Shown: piece after piece, positions 48,563-57,447 of the stretch | How the letters are laid out: each line of letters starts with the position of its first letter | How positions within the stretch are numbered: position 1 is the first letter of the stretch | Translations under genes and position numbers: made by a program | Notes under the pieces: generated by a model | Told to the model about the DNA's origin: nothing | Databases searched by the model: none | The model's input: only the letters and a program-made list of their open reading frames with translations | NCBI RefSeq assembly: GCF_031020795.1 | Contig: NZ_JAVHJP010000002.1 | Location: 736,538-800,537 of the forward strand | Length of the DNA stretch: 64,000 nt | Direction of reading: 5' to 3' | Origin: Hydrogenophaga pseudoflava | GTDB taxonomy: Bacteria; Pseudomonadota; Gammaproteobacteria; Burkholderiales; Burkholderiaceae_C

Positions 48563-51056
48563 CCATCTGGGCAAGGGGTCACACCCCGCGAAGCGCCGCC
48601 CCAAGGCGGTGGGCCCGCAGCCTCGCCACTGGTGGCAGGCGCTCGCAGAAAACCCGTTGACACGGTTCGTGCCGTTCTCGTCGCTGCTCAGCAAGCACGA
48701 CGTGATCACCCGTGGTGGCGACTTTCTGAGGGTGTGGCGGCTCGATGGTGTGGCGTTCGAGTGTGCCGACGACTACCTGGTCACGGAACGCCACGAAGCG
48801 CTCTGCAGCCTGCTTCGCAATCTCTCGGGCGGCCAGTGGGCCATCTGGACCCATCGGCTGCATCGCAGGATTCAGGACGCGCTGACCGACCCAACGGAAG
48901 ACGGGTTTGCCAAAGACCTGTCCCGGGCCTATCAGGCACACCTGAACCTGCGGGCGATGATGAGCAACGAGCTGTACCTGACCGTGGTCTACCGACCCAA
49001 CACCTCCCGCATCAGCCGGGCACTGCAGTCGCCGCAAAAGTCCAAGGCCGCCATCGAAGAGGCGCACGCGGAAGCCTTGCGCGTGATGGAAGAGCGAACG
49101 GCGTTTGTGCACCGGGTGCTGCGTGGCTTCGGCCCCCAGCTGTTGGGTGTGCGTGAACAAAAGGGCAGGCTCTATTCGGAAGTCGCCGAGTTTCTGGGCT
49201 ACCTGGTCAACGGGTACTGGAAGCCCGTGCCATTCACGACGGGGCCGCTGCATCGCACACTGCCTTCGACCCGCCTTTCGTTTGGCGGCGACAAGCTGGA
49301 GTTGCGCAACGGTGACCAGCGACGCTGTGCTGCCCTGGTGGACATCAAGGAATATGCCGACGCCGTCGAGCCGGGCATCCTGAATGCCCTGCTGTACGAA
49401 GACAGTGAGTTCATCGAGACCCAGAGCTTTTCCATCCTGCCGCGCCGAGAGGCCACCCGCGCCCTGGAACTGCAACGCGACCAGCTGATCGCCAGCGACG
49501 ATGTGGTTTCCAGTCAGATCGCGGACATGGACGAGGCGTTGAACGAACTGGGTGACGGTCAGTTCTGCATGGGCGAGTACCACTACAGCCTGGTGGTCTT
49601 CGGCAACCCCGGCGAAGACAGCCTGGCCGACGCCGGCCGCCGTGCGGCACAGGCCATCGGCGCCGTGGGTGAGTCGTCGAGTCTGCAGATGTCGCCGGTG
49701 GACCTGGTGGCGGACGCCGCCTGGTTCGCCCAGATGCCGGGCAACTGGCAATGGCGTCCGCGCGATGCCAAGTTGTCTTCCCGCGCTTTCGCTGCTCTGG
49801 CCAGCGGACACAATTTTGCCCGTGGCAAGCGAGACGGTAACCCTTGGGGCGAAGCGCTGGCCTTGCTGAGAACACCTTCCGGTCAACCGTTCTACCTGAA
49901 CTTCCACAGCAGCCCCGACGGCGAAGATTCGGCCGACAAGAAGCTGCCCGGCAACACCATCATCATTGGGTCCACCGGGGTCGGCAAAACCACGCTGGAA
50001 ATGTTCCTGTTGACGCTGACCCGCAAATGGGACCCGGCGCCCCGGCTGGTGCTGTTCGATCTGGACCGGGGGTGTGAGATTGCCATCCGGGCCATGAACG
50101 GCCGCTACTTCACGCTCGAAGCGGGCAAGCCCACGCACCTCAACCCGCTGCAGCGCGACCCCACGCCCGCCCGCATCCAGTTCTGGGAACAGCTGGTGCG
50201 CACCTGCATCGCCACGCCCGCCCTGCCTCTGCTCCCGGCCGATGAACGCGCCATCGCCGACGCCGTGAAGACGGTGGCGATGATGCCGACGGCCTTGCGA
50301 CGCTTCTCGACCATCCGCCAGAACCTTCCCAAGTCCGGCGAGAACAGCCTGTACGAACGTCTGGGCCGCTGGTGCGAGGGCGGCGCACTCGGCTGGGTGT
50401 TCGACCAGGCCAATGACCAGCTGATGAACCTGCAGTCCGCCTCGGTCATCGCCTTCGACACCACCGAGTTTCTGGACCTGCCCGAGGTCCGCACGCCGGT
50501 GATGTTGTACCTGCTCCAGGTGATGGAAGAACTGGTCAACGGCGAGCGGCTGATCTACGTGATCTCGGAGTTCTGGAAAGCGCTGGACCACGACATCTTC
50601 AGCGACTTCGCCAAACAGAAGCAGAAGACGATCCGCAAGCAGAACGGCCTGGGCATCTTCGACACCCAGAGCCCGTCCGACGTGCTGCGGCACCCCATCG
50701 GTCGCACGATGGTGGAACAGAGCGTGACCAAGATCTTCCTGGCCAACCCGGAAGCGGTGCGCGAGGAATACGTGGAAGGATTCGGTCTCAGCGAAGCCGA
50801 ATTCGGCATCGTGCGCAGCCTGGGCGCGCAGGGTGGCCGGCGCTTCCTGGTCAAGCAGGGCCACAGCAGCGCTATCTGCGAGCTGGACCTCAGCGGCCTG
50901 CAGGACTTCGTCACTGTGCTGTCGGCCTCCACCGACAACGTTGCTCTGCTGGACACCGTTCGCGAACAACACGGTAACGATCCGTTGCTGTGGCTTCCGG
51001 TGCTGCTGCGCGAGGTTCAGGATCGCAAATCCCGCCACTCCAGGAGAGCGACATGA
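48546..51056 (+). CDS. virB4: VirB4-like T4SS ATPase
   Basis: This 836-residue ATPase powers pilus assembly and substrate transfer. Walker A is GSTGVGKT (475-482), with Walker B IYVISEFWKALD and the C-terminal helical domain intact. The start overlaps virB3 and the stop overlaps the next gene (ATGA). It is the largest gene of the operon. Confidence 0.92.
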   Translation: MSGIFDHLGKGSHPAKRRPKAVGPQPRHWWQALAENPLTRFVPFSSLLSKHDVITRGGDFLRVWRLDGVAFECADDYLVTERHEALCSLLRNLSGGQWAIWTHRLHRRIQDALTDPTEDGFAKDLSRAYQAHLNLRAMMSNELYLTVVYRPNTSRISRALQSPQKSKAAIEEAHAEALRVMEERTAFVHRVLRGFGPQLLGVREQKGRLYSEVAEFLGYLVNGYWKPVPFTTGPLHRTLPSTRLSFGGDKLELRNGDQRRCAALVDIKEYADAVEPGILNALLYEDSEFIETQSFSILPRREATRALELQRDQLIASDDVVSSQIADMDEALNELGDGQFCMGEYHYSLVVFGNPGEDSLADAGRRAAQAIGAVGESSSLQMSPVDLVADAAWFAQMPGNWQWRPRDAKLSSRAFAALASGHNFARGKRDGNPWGEALALLRTPSGQPFYLNFHSSPDGEDSADKKLPGNTIIIGSTGVGKTTLEMFLLTLTRKWDPAPRLVLFDLDRGCEIAIRAMNGRYFTLEAGKPTHLNPLQRDPTPARIQFWEQLVRTCIATPALPLLPADERAIADAVKTVAMMPTALRRFSTIRQNLPKSGENSLYERLGRWCEGGALGWVFDQANDQLMNLQSASVIAFDTTEFLDLPEVRTPVMLYLLQVMEELVNGERLIYVISEFWKALDHDIFSDFAKQKQKTIRKQNGLGIFDTQSPSDVLRHPIGRTMVEQSVTKIFLANPEAVREEYVEGFGLSEAEFGIVRSLGAQGGRRFLVKQGHSSAICELDLSGLQDFVTVLSASTDNVALLDTVREQHGNDPLLWLPVLLREVQDRKSRHSRRAT

Positions 51057-51481
51057 ACCGGTTTCACCTCTTGCTTGTACTGCTGTCCATCGTCATGAGC
51101 AGTGCAACCGCCAGCGCTCAGACCGTCAAAGGCAACGAGGCGGTTCGCACCTCGACCAGTGGTGAACGCATTGTCGAGCTGGCGCCGCTGCCCAGGTCTG
51201 GCCCCATCCTCAAGTCCAAACCCTGCATGGCGCAGGCGGACTGTCACGCCGGCCCCTGGCACATGGTGGAGACACGCGACGGGCTGATGGAATGCACCGA
51301 GGTCTATGCGCGTGAAGGCACCTGCCGCCCGTCCACCCATGGCACCAACAAGCTCTCGCGCATCTGGGTGGTGAAAACCGACGGCCAGTGGCTGCAGTGC
51401 CAGTACCCCGATCTGGGCAGCAAGTGCGTCAAGGTATTCGCACCGCCCCCGACCAACCTGCCCTATCCGGCGCTGCAATAA
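51053..51481 (+). CDS. Exported Cys-containing protein in the T4SS operon, unknown
   Basis: This 142-residue protein has a signal peptide (about 1-23) and six or so Cys in the mature part (KPCMAQADCH, LMECTEVY, GTCRPSTH, LQCQYPD, SKCVKVF), probably disulfide-linked. There is no lipobox, so it is not an ordinary VirB7 despite its place between virB4 and virB6. I recognise no family. Confidence 0.62.
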   Translation: MNRFHLLLVLLSIVMSSATASAQTVKGNEAVRTSTSGERIVELAPLPRSGPILKSKPCMAQADCHAGPWHMVETRDGLMECTEVYAREGTCRPSTHGTNKLSRIWVVKTDGQWLQCQYPDLGSKCVKVFAPPPTNLPYPALQ

Positions 51482-51493
51482 AGGGGCCATGCC

Positions 51494-52561
51494 ATGTTCG
51501 CCTGGGTCGGTTCCAACTTCGACGCGATTCTGAGCACCTACGTGCTGGGCGTGGTGTCCTCGCTCATGTCGGCGATCACGCCTATTGCGCTGTCCGCCAT
51601 GACCGTGTGGGTGGTCCTCTATGGCTGGGCGGTGCTGCGCAACGAGGTGTCCGAAACCGTGCCCACCTTCGTCTGGAAGGTGTTCAAGATCGGACTGGTG
51701 CTGGCGTTCGCATTGCAGTCAGGGTTCTACATCAGCAACGTGTCGGACACCGCCAACGGCCTGGCCATGGGCGTGGCCAGCACCTTTTTGCCTTCTGGCG
51801 TGGACCCCTCAACGATCAGCTCGCCCTACGCCCTGCTCGACAAGTTCAACGACGACGCCAGCGCCCAGGTGGCCGACATCATGAAAGAAGCCAGCGTGCT
51901 CCGGCTGGACCTGCTGCTGGCTGGCGGCATCTTCTCCATCGGCACCGTCTTCTTCCTCTGCATCGCGCTCTTTGTCGTCACGCTGGCCAAACTGTTCCTG
52001 ACCTTTGTGATCGCCATCGGGCCGCTGTTCATCCTGTGTCTGGCCTGGCGGCCCACCGCGCGGTTCTTCGACAGCTGGTTGTCGATGGTGCTGAACGCTG
52101 TGGTGCTCACCTGGTTCGCCTTCTTCGCGCTGGGCCTGAGCGCCTACATGGGCGCCGCCATGTTCAAGGCCATCAACGATGGGGGCGGCTTCCTCGGCAG
52201 CACCTTCAATGTGCTGGGCGAAGCCACCCGCTACTGCGTGCTCATGATCCTCATGGCCATCCTCTGCTTCCAGGCGCCCAGCCTCGCCTCAGCCCTGACG
52301 GGTGGCGCGGCCATTCAGCAAGGCGTGCAGATGATCCAGAACGCCATGATGGTTTCGGGCCTGCGCTCAGCTTCCTCGGCGCGCACAGCCGCCACTGGCA
52401 CTGGTGGCGGGGGCGTGATCCGTTCTGGCGCTGGCGCGACTGCCACTGCTGGCGCCGCCGCAGCAGCCACGGGTCGATACGCCGGAAACATGGCCCGAAG
52501 GGGCTACGGAGCCGCACGGTCTGCGGCATACCGACTTGCCGCCCTGCGCGGCCGGTCTTGA
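51494..52561 (+). CDS. virB6: VirB6/TrbL-like T4SS inner-membrane protein
   Basis: This 355-residue polytopic protein has five to six membrane segments (about 15-45, 70-95, 135-200, 225-270) and a Gly/Ala-rich cytosolic tail. It contributes to the inner-membrane channel. Its order before virB5 differs from the Agrobacterium order. Confidence 0.85.
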   Translation: MFAWVGSNFDAILSTYVLGVVSSLMSAITPIALSAMTVWVVLYGWAVLRNEVSETVPTFVWKVFKIGLVLAFALQSGFYISNVSDTANGLAMGVASTFLPSGVDPSTISSPYALLDKFNDDASAQVADIMKEASVLRLDLLLAGGIFSIGTVFFLCIALFVVTLAKLFLTFVIAIGPLFILCLAWRPTARFFDSWLSMVLNAVVLTWFAFFALGLSAYMGAAMFKAINDGGGFLGSTFNVLGEATRYCVLMILMAILCFQAPSLASALTGGAAIQQGVQMIQNAMMVSGLRSASSARTAATGTGGGGVIRSGAGATATAGAAAAATGRYAGNMARRGYGAARSAAYRLAALRGRS

Positions 52562-52586
52562 TCGTCCACTTGCCAAGGAGCACACC

Positions 52587-53282
52587 ATGAAGTACCGCCT
52601 CAAGGTCGCCGCCGCCGTGTTGATTTCGCTCGGTGCCACGCACGCGCGTGCCACTGGCATCCCCGTGATCGATGTCGCCAACCTGTTCCAGGCGGTGCAG
52701 CAGGTGATCAACGACATCACCCAGATCAACAACCAGATTCGCCAGATCCGACAGTTGCAGACCCAGATCGAGAGCATCAACGGCATGCGCAACCTGGGTG
52801 ACGTGTTCAACAACCCTTTGCTCAAGAACTACATTCCGGCCGAGGCCTATACCTACCTCAATGCCATCAATACCTCGGGGTACGAAGGGCTCAACGCCAC
52901 GGCCAAAGCCCTGCGCGATGTCGGCATGCTCTACAACTGCCTGGACCGCAGCGGTGACGCGCGCACCGAATGCCAGGCCACCCTGGCGCAGCCGTACCAG
53001 CAGAAAGGTCTGCTGCAAGACGCCATGAAATCGGCCGCCATGCGGCTGGAGCAGATCCAGTCGCTGATGACCCAGATCAACGCCACCGAAGACCAGAAGT
53101 CGGTGCAGGAGATTCAGGCCCGCATCGGCGCCGAGAACGCCCTGCTGGCACACGAGTCTTCGCAGATCCAGATGCTGCAAGGCATGGCCGACAGCGAGGA
53201 ACGCATCGCCCGAAGCCGTGAGCGCGAACGCCAGTACCAGATGCTGGGTCGGACCGGCAAGGTCTCCGACTTCTTGCCTTAA
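52587..53282 (+). CDS. virB5: VirB5-like minor pilin/tip protein
   Basis: This 231-residue exported protein has a signal peptide (about 1-22) and long amphipathic helices (QQVINDITQINNQIRQIRQL and NALLAHESSQIQML), as in VirB5/TrbJ tip adhesins. ATG 52587 follows AAGGAGCAC. Confidence 0.82.
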   Translation: MKYRLKVAAAVLISLGATHARATGIPVIDVANLFQAVQQVINDITQINNQIRQIRQLQTQIESINGMRNLGDVFNNPLLKNYIPAEAYTYLNAINTSGYEGLNATAKALRDVGMLYNCLDRSGDARTECQATLAQPYQQKGLLQDAMKSAAMRLEQIQSLMTQINATEDQKSVQEIQARIGAENALLAHESSQIQMLQGMADSEERIARSRERERQYQMLGRTGKVSDFLP

Positions 53283-53304
53283 GACCACCCCACCGGAGTC
53301 CCCC

Positions 53305-54075
53305 ATGAGTGCCATCCTGATGTCGGGTGAGGCCGCCGCATGGCCGAAACAGCCCAGAACGCCCGCACCGAAGCCTGAAACACCGTCGCTGCAAAGCAAC
53401 CGGGACTGGGAGATCGATCGCGCCCTGATGCTGGAGCGCTCCGAGCGCCGGGCGTGGGCCGCCGCAGCCGCAGGGCTGGCGATTGGCCTGATCGGCATCG
53501 CCGCGGTCTTCGTGCAGGGGCCGCTGCGCAAGGTGGTGGAAATCCCCATCGTGGTAGACCGAGTGACAGGTGAAACCACCATCCAGCAACGCCTGAGCGA
53601 AGAAACCATCCCCGCCATGGAGGTGCTGGACAAGCACAACCTGGCCACCTTCGTCCGCGCCCGCGAGGCCTACAGCTGGATGTTCCTGCAGCGGGACTTT
53701 GACCAGGTGGCCCGCATGGCCGTGCCCGCCGTCTTCGCCGAATACAACCGCCAATTCGAAGGCGATGGCGCGCTGCAGAAGAAGGTGGGCGCCACCGAAG
53801 AGTGGCGCATCAACATCGTCGGCGTGCGACTGCGCGCCTCCGGTCGTAGTGGCAACCAGAGCGACGCCACGGTCACCTACGACAAGGTCGTCCACATGAC
53901 CGACCGCAATCTGCCCGATGTGACCACCCGGCACGTGGCCAGCGTGGTCTACCAGTACCAACCCAAGGTGCTGGCCAAAGAGGCGGACCGGCTGGAGAAC
54001 CCCTTTGGTTTCGTGGTCACGGCCTACCGATCCGACCCTGAAATCAACACACCGATCACCGGAGTGAAGCCATGA
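53305..54075 (+). CDS. virB8: VirB8-like T4SS assembly protein
   Basis: This 256-residue bitopic protein has a cytosolic N-tail, one membrane segment (about 52-70) and a periplasmic NTF2-like domain (REAYSWMFLQRDFDQVARM). It nucleates the complex. ATG 53305 follows CCGGAG; the stop overlaps virB9 (ATGA). Confidence 0.88.
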   Translation: MSAILMSGEAAAWPKQPRTPAPKPETPSLQSNRDWEIDRALMLERSERRAWAAAAAGLAIGLIGIAAVFVQGPLRKVVEIPIVVDRVTGETTIQQRLSEETIPAMEVLDKHNLATFVRAREAYSWMFLQRDFDQVARMAVPAVFAEYNRQFEGDGALQKKVGATEEWRINIVGVRLRASGRSGNQSDATVTYDKVVHMTDRNLPDVTTRHVASVVYQYQPKVLAKEADRLENPFGFVVTAYRSDPEINTPITGVKP

Positions 54076-54992
54076 ACCTCCTGGTACTTCCTTTGGTGCT
54101 GCTGCCATTGACCTTGGCCCCTCTGCAAGCGTCTGCCGCCCAGCCCGGTGACAAAGCCGATCCCCGCCTGCGCGAGGTGGTCTACGACGCCAACGCGGTG
54201 GTCACCGTCCCGGTCAAACGCGGCATGGTGACGCTGGTGGAGTTCGATCCGGGCGAAGTCATCAACGAGGTGGCCGTGGGTCAGGGCGGTGATTGCAGCA
54301 AGGCCGACGCCGCCTGGTGTGTGGCTGCCCAGCAGGGCGGGCGCCACCTGTACGTCAAGGCGAAGAGCGCCGCCGATGCACCCAACAACCTGGCGGTGGT
54401 CACCGACCGCCGCTCTCACGCCCTGCACTTTGTGGTCCTGCCCGATGGCGACCGCCAGTCGCCGGTCTACCGACTGGCCATCCGCTCACTCAAGCCCTCG
54501 ACTCCTGCGCTCAGCTCAGGACAGAAGGAACTGGCCGCACTGGCGAACCTGCCCCCGATTCCACCCCCACCGACCGCCCAGCAAATCGTGGCCGAGCGCC
54601 TGGCGGCCAAGCCGACCGTGCTCAACACCCAGTACGCATTGGCCGAAGGCGCCGGCTCAGCGGACATCGTCCCCACCCTCGTCTACGACGACGGCCGGTT
54701 CACCTTCCTGCGCTTCCCGGGCAACCGAGAGGTGCCTGCAGTTTTTCACGTGCTCGGCGACGGCAGCGAGACCCTGGTCAACGCCCGCATGGAACACGAC
54801 ACCCTGGTGGTGGACCGCGTCAGCCGCCGCCTGATGCTGCGCGCCGGATCGGCGGTGGTGGGCATCTGGAACGAAGCCTTCGATCTGGAGGGATCGCCCG
54901 CCCAAGGCTCCACCACGGTACCCGGTGTGCAGCGGGTTCTGAAATCCAATGCCGCCGTTTTGTCGCCCTCAACGCCGGGAGCCAAACCATGA
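54072..54992 (+). CDS. virB9: VirB9-like T4SS core protein
   Basis: This 306-residue periplasmic and outer-membrane core component has a signal peptide (about 1-22), the N-terminal beta domain and the C-terminal VirB10-binding domain (PTLVYDDGRFTFLRFPG). It overlaps both virB8 and virB10 by ATGA. Confidence 0.9.
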   Translation: MNLLVLPLVLLPLTLAPLQASAAQPGDKADPRLREVVYDANAVVTVPVKRGMVTLVEFDPGEVINEVAVGQGGDCSKADAAWCVAAQQGGRHLYVKAKSAADAPNNLAVVTDRRSHALHFVVLPDGDRQSPVYRLAIRSLKPSTPALSSGQKELAALANLPPIPPPPTAQQIVAERLAAKPTVLNTQYALAEGAGSADIVPTLVYDDGRFTFLRFPGNREVPAVFHVLGDGSETLVNARMEHDTLVVDRVSRRLMLRAGSAVVGIWNEAFDLEGSPAQGSTTVPGVQRVLKSNAAVLSPSTPGAKP

Positions 54993-56308
54993 CCGAGCAC
55001 ACACCAGGTTCGTCAGTGCCGAACGAAGCGCCATCGCCGCCGGAGAGCGGCAACACCATCAGCCCCCTGCCTGGCGAAGCGGGCATTCCCAACGTGGCCC
55101 GGCGGCAACCGCTGAACCTATCTTGGAAGAACATCTCGGTCATCGGCCTAGTGGTGCTCATGGTGACAGCGATGTGCGTCTTGTACGGGTACCGCTACTT
55201 CGCCGGCAGCGGCGATTCGGAGAAAGACAAGTCGATGCTGCGGGACCGCCCATCGGCCGCGGGAGCAAGCACCCGGCAACTGGACATGACCCAGCCGGTC
55301 AAACCCCGTGTGCCGGCATTGGTGCCCGCACCGGCAGAAGCGGCCGACCCCATCGGGCTGAGGCATTCGGGCACAGCCGCCCCATCCGGACCCAAGACCC
55401 ACTCGCCGGACGACGCCCCCGTGCTGGTGGTGTCGTCCCGCCCGGGTGGCATCCCTGGCAACAGCGCCGATACAACGCAGACATCCAACGATCCGGCAGC
55501 CTCCACGTCCAGGCAACTGCAGGACTACCAGCGCCGGTTGCAAGGGCTTCTGGACAACCTGACCCAGGGCAACGTCTTGCCGGCCGGTCTTGGCGCTGCG
55601 GCCAATGCGTCCCCACAACCGCCAGACAACGACTCCAACCTTCGATCGGCCGTGGCGGGGCTGTTCGGTGGCGAGCTGCAGGGCTCCGCCACACCACGCG
55701 TGAAGGCCTCCACCCTGGGCGACCGCAGTCTCACCTTGCCCAAAGGCATGGCCTTCGCCTGTGCACTCAAAACCCGGGTTATCAGCGCCACCTCGGGCCT
55801 GGTGGGCTGCCAAGTGCAGCGCGATGTGTACAGCGACAACGGGCGGGTACTGCTTATCGAGCGCGGCTCACACCTGGACGGCGAATATCGGATCGCTTCG
55901 CTGCGCCCCGGTACCGTCCGCATTCCCGTCCTGTGGACACGCATTCGGACGCCGAACGGCGTCACGGTGGACATCGAATCGCCCGGCACGGGTCAGCTCG
56001 GTGAGTCCGGCATGGACGGCCACGTGGACAACCGCTGGGGTGACCGCATCGGCGCGGCCATGCTGCTCTCCTTGATCGACGACTCGGTCAAGCTGGTGAT
56101 TCAGAACCAGATGCAGGACCGCGAGGCGGACACCATCGTCCTGCCGTCCACCACAGAAAACACCAGCAAGCTGGCCGAAAAGGTGCTCGACAGCACTATC
56201 AACATCCCGCCCCTGATCTACCAGAACCAGGGCGGCATCGTCGGCATTTACGTCGCGCGCGACGTGGACTTCTCGTCGGTCTACGCACTGCAGCCGGTGG
56301 CACGATGA
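54989..56308 (+). CDS. virB10: VirB10-like T4SS core protein
   Basis: This 439-residue scaffold spans both membranes. A cytosolic N-tail is followed by a membrane segment (about 46-66), a Pro-rich linker and a beta barrel (VDIESPGTGQLGESGMDGHV, WGDRIGAAMLLS). It overlaps virB9 and virB11 by ATGA. Confidence 0.9.
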   Translation: MTEHTPGSSVPNEAPSPPESGNTISPLPGEAGIPNVARRQPLNLSWKNISVIGLVVLMVTAMCVLYGYRYFAGSGDSEKDKSMLRDRPSAAGASTRQLDMTQPVKPRVPALVPAPAEAADPIGLRHSGTAAPSGPKTHSPDDAPVLVVSSRPGGIPGNSADTTQTSNDPAASTSRQLQDYQRRLQGLLDNLTQGNVLPAGLGAAANASPQPPDNDSNLRSAVAGLFGGELQGSATPRVKASTLGDRSLTLPKGMAFACALKTRVISATSGLVGCQVQRDVYSDNGRVLLIERGSHLDGEYRIASLRPGTVRIPVLWTRIRTPNGVTVDIESPGTGQLGESGMDGHVDNRWGDRIGAAMLLSLIDDSVKLVIQNQMQDREADTIVLPSTTENTSKLAEKVLDSTINIPPLIYQNQGGIVGIYVARDVDFSSVYALQPVAR

Positions 56309-57447
56309 ACTCCGAGGTAGACCTCCTCTTATCCTTCTTCGAGGACCCGCAGCCCGACGGCTGGTGCGGCGATGCGACCTCGGTCGTCGAGTTCCTGCGC
56401 CCGCTGCGCGAACAGCTGGATGCACCTGGCGTGCTGGAAGTGTGCGTGAACCGCCCCGGTGAACTGCAGGTGGAAACGGTGCACGGCTGGCAGCGCGTGG
56501 AAGCGCCGGCCATGACGCAGGAGCGCTGCCTCTCGCTGGCCACGGCCGTGGCCACCTACTGCGACCAGCAGATCAACCAGGAGCGGCCCCTGCTGTCGGC
56601 CACGCTGCCCAGCGGGGAGCGCATCCAGTTCGTCATCCCGCCCGCGGTGACGCGCAACACTGTGTCGATCACGGTACGCAAGCCATCCGATCTGATCAAA
56701 CGACTGACCGATTTCGAAGGCGAAGGTCTGTTCGACCGGATCGGCGAGCGCGCCGCTTTGGGTGCGGAAGACGAAGGGCTCCAGCCTTTCCAGAGGCAGT
56801 TGCTTGCGTTGAAAGCGGCCGGTCGGTATGGGGAGTTTCTGCGCCTCGCGGTGCAGAAGCACCAGACCATCGTGGTCAGCGGCAAGACGGGGTCTGGAAA
56901 AACCACCTTCATGAAGGGACTGGTCGAGGAAGTCCCGCTCCATGAGCGGCTGATCACCATCCAGGACACGGCCGAACTCACCATTCCCCATCACCCGAAC
57001 GTGGTGCACCTGTTCTACAGCAAGGATGCGCAAGGGACCGCCCGCGTGACAGCCAAGTCGCTGCTGGAGGCCTGCTTGCGCATGAAGCCCGACCGCATCT
57101 TCCTGGCCGAGCTGCGCGGTGAAGAGTGCTTCTCCTTCATTCGCCTAGCCGCGTCCGGCCACCCCGGCAGCATCACCAGCGTGCACGCAGGCAGTTGCGC
57201 GCTGGCGCTGGAACAGATGTCGCTCATGATCCGCGAGAGCGGTGCCGGCGGTGGTCTGCGCCTGGACGAGATCAAGGGTCTTCTGGGCATCGTGATCGAT
57301 GTCATCGTGCAGTTCAACCGGGATGAGCGCGGGCGCTTCATTTCCGAGATCGCCTACGAGCCGCGCCGCACGCAGCGCACCAGCGACAGCGATCGCGAAG
57401 CTGCGGCCGAACTGCAGGGCAGCCTCTTTGGCGGGTTGATGCCATGA
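56305..57447 (+). CDS. virB11: VirB11-like secretion ATPase
   Basis: This 380-residue hexameric ATPase has Walker A GKTGSGKT (193-200), the Asp box (RLITIQDTAELTI), Walker B MKPDRIFLAELRG and the His box (GHPGSITSVHAG). It is coupled to virB10 and virD4 by ATGA. Confidence 0.92.
   Translation: MNSEVDLLLSFFEDPQPDGWCGDATSVVEFLRPLREQLDAPGVLEVCVNRPGELQVETVHGWQRVEAPAMTQERCLSLATAVATYCDQQINQERPLLSATLPSGERIQFVIPPAVTRNTVSITVRKPSDLIKRLTDFEGEGLFDRIGERAALGAEDEGLQPFQRQLLALKAAGRYGEFLRLAVQKHQTIVVSGKTGSGKTTFMKGLVEEVPLHERLITIQDTAELTIPHHPNVVHLFYSKDAQGTARVTAKSLLEACLRMKPDRIFLAELRGEECFSFIRLAASGHPGSITSVHAGSCALALEQMSLMIRESGAGGGLRLDEIKGLLGIVIDVIVQFNRDERGRFISEIAYEPRRTQRTSDSDREAAAELQGSLFGGLMP

Noticed and set aside
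48579..51038. 819-codon minus-strand open frame opposite virB4
   Set aside because: Antisense shadow of a conserved T4SS ATPase; no domain or ribosome binding site.
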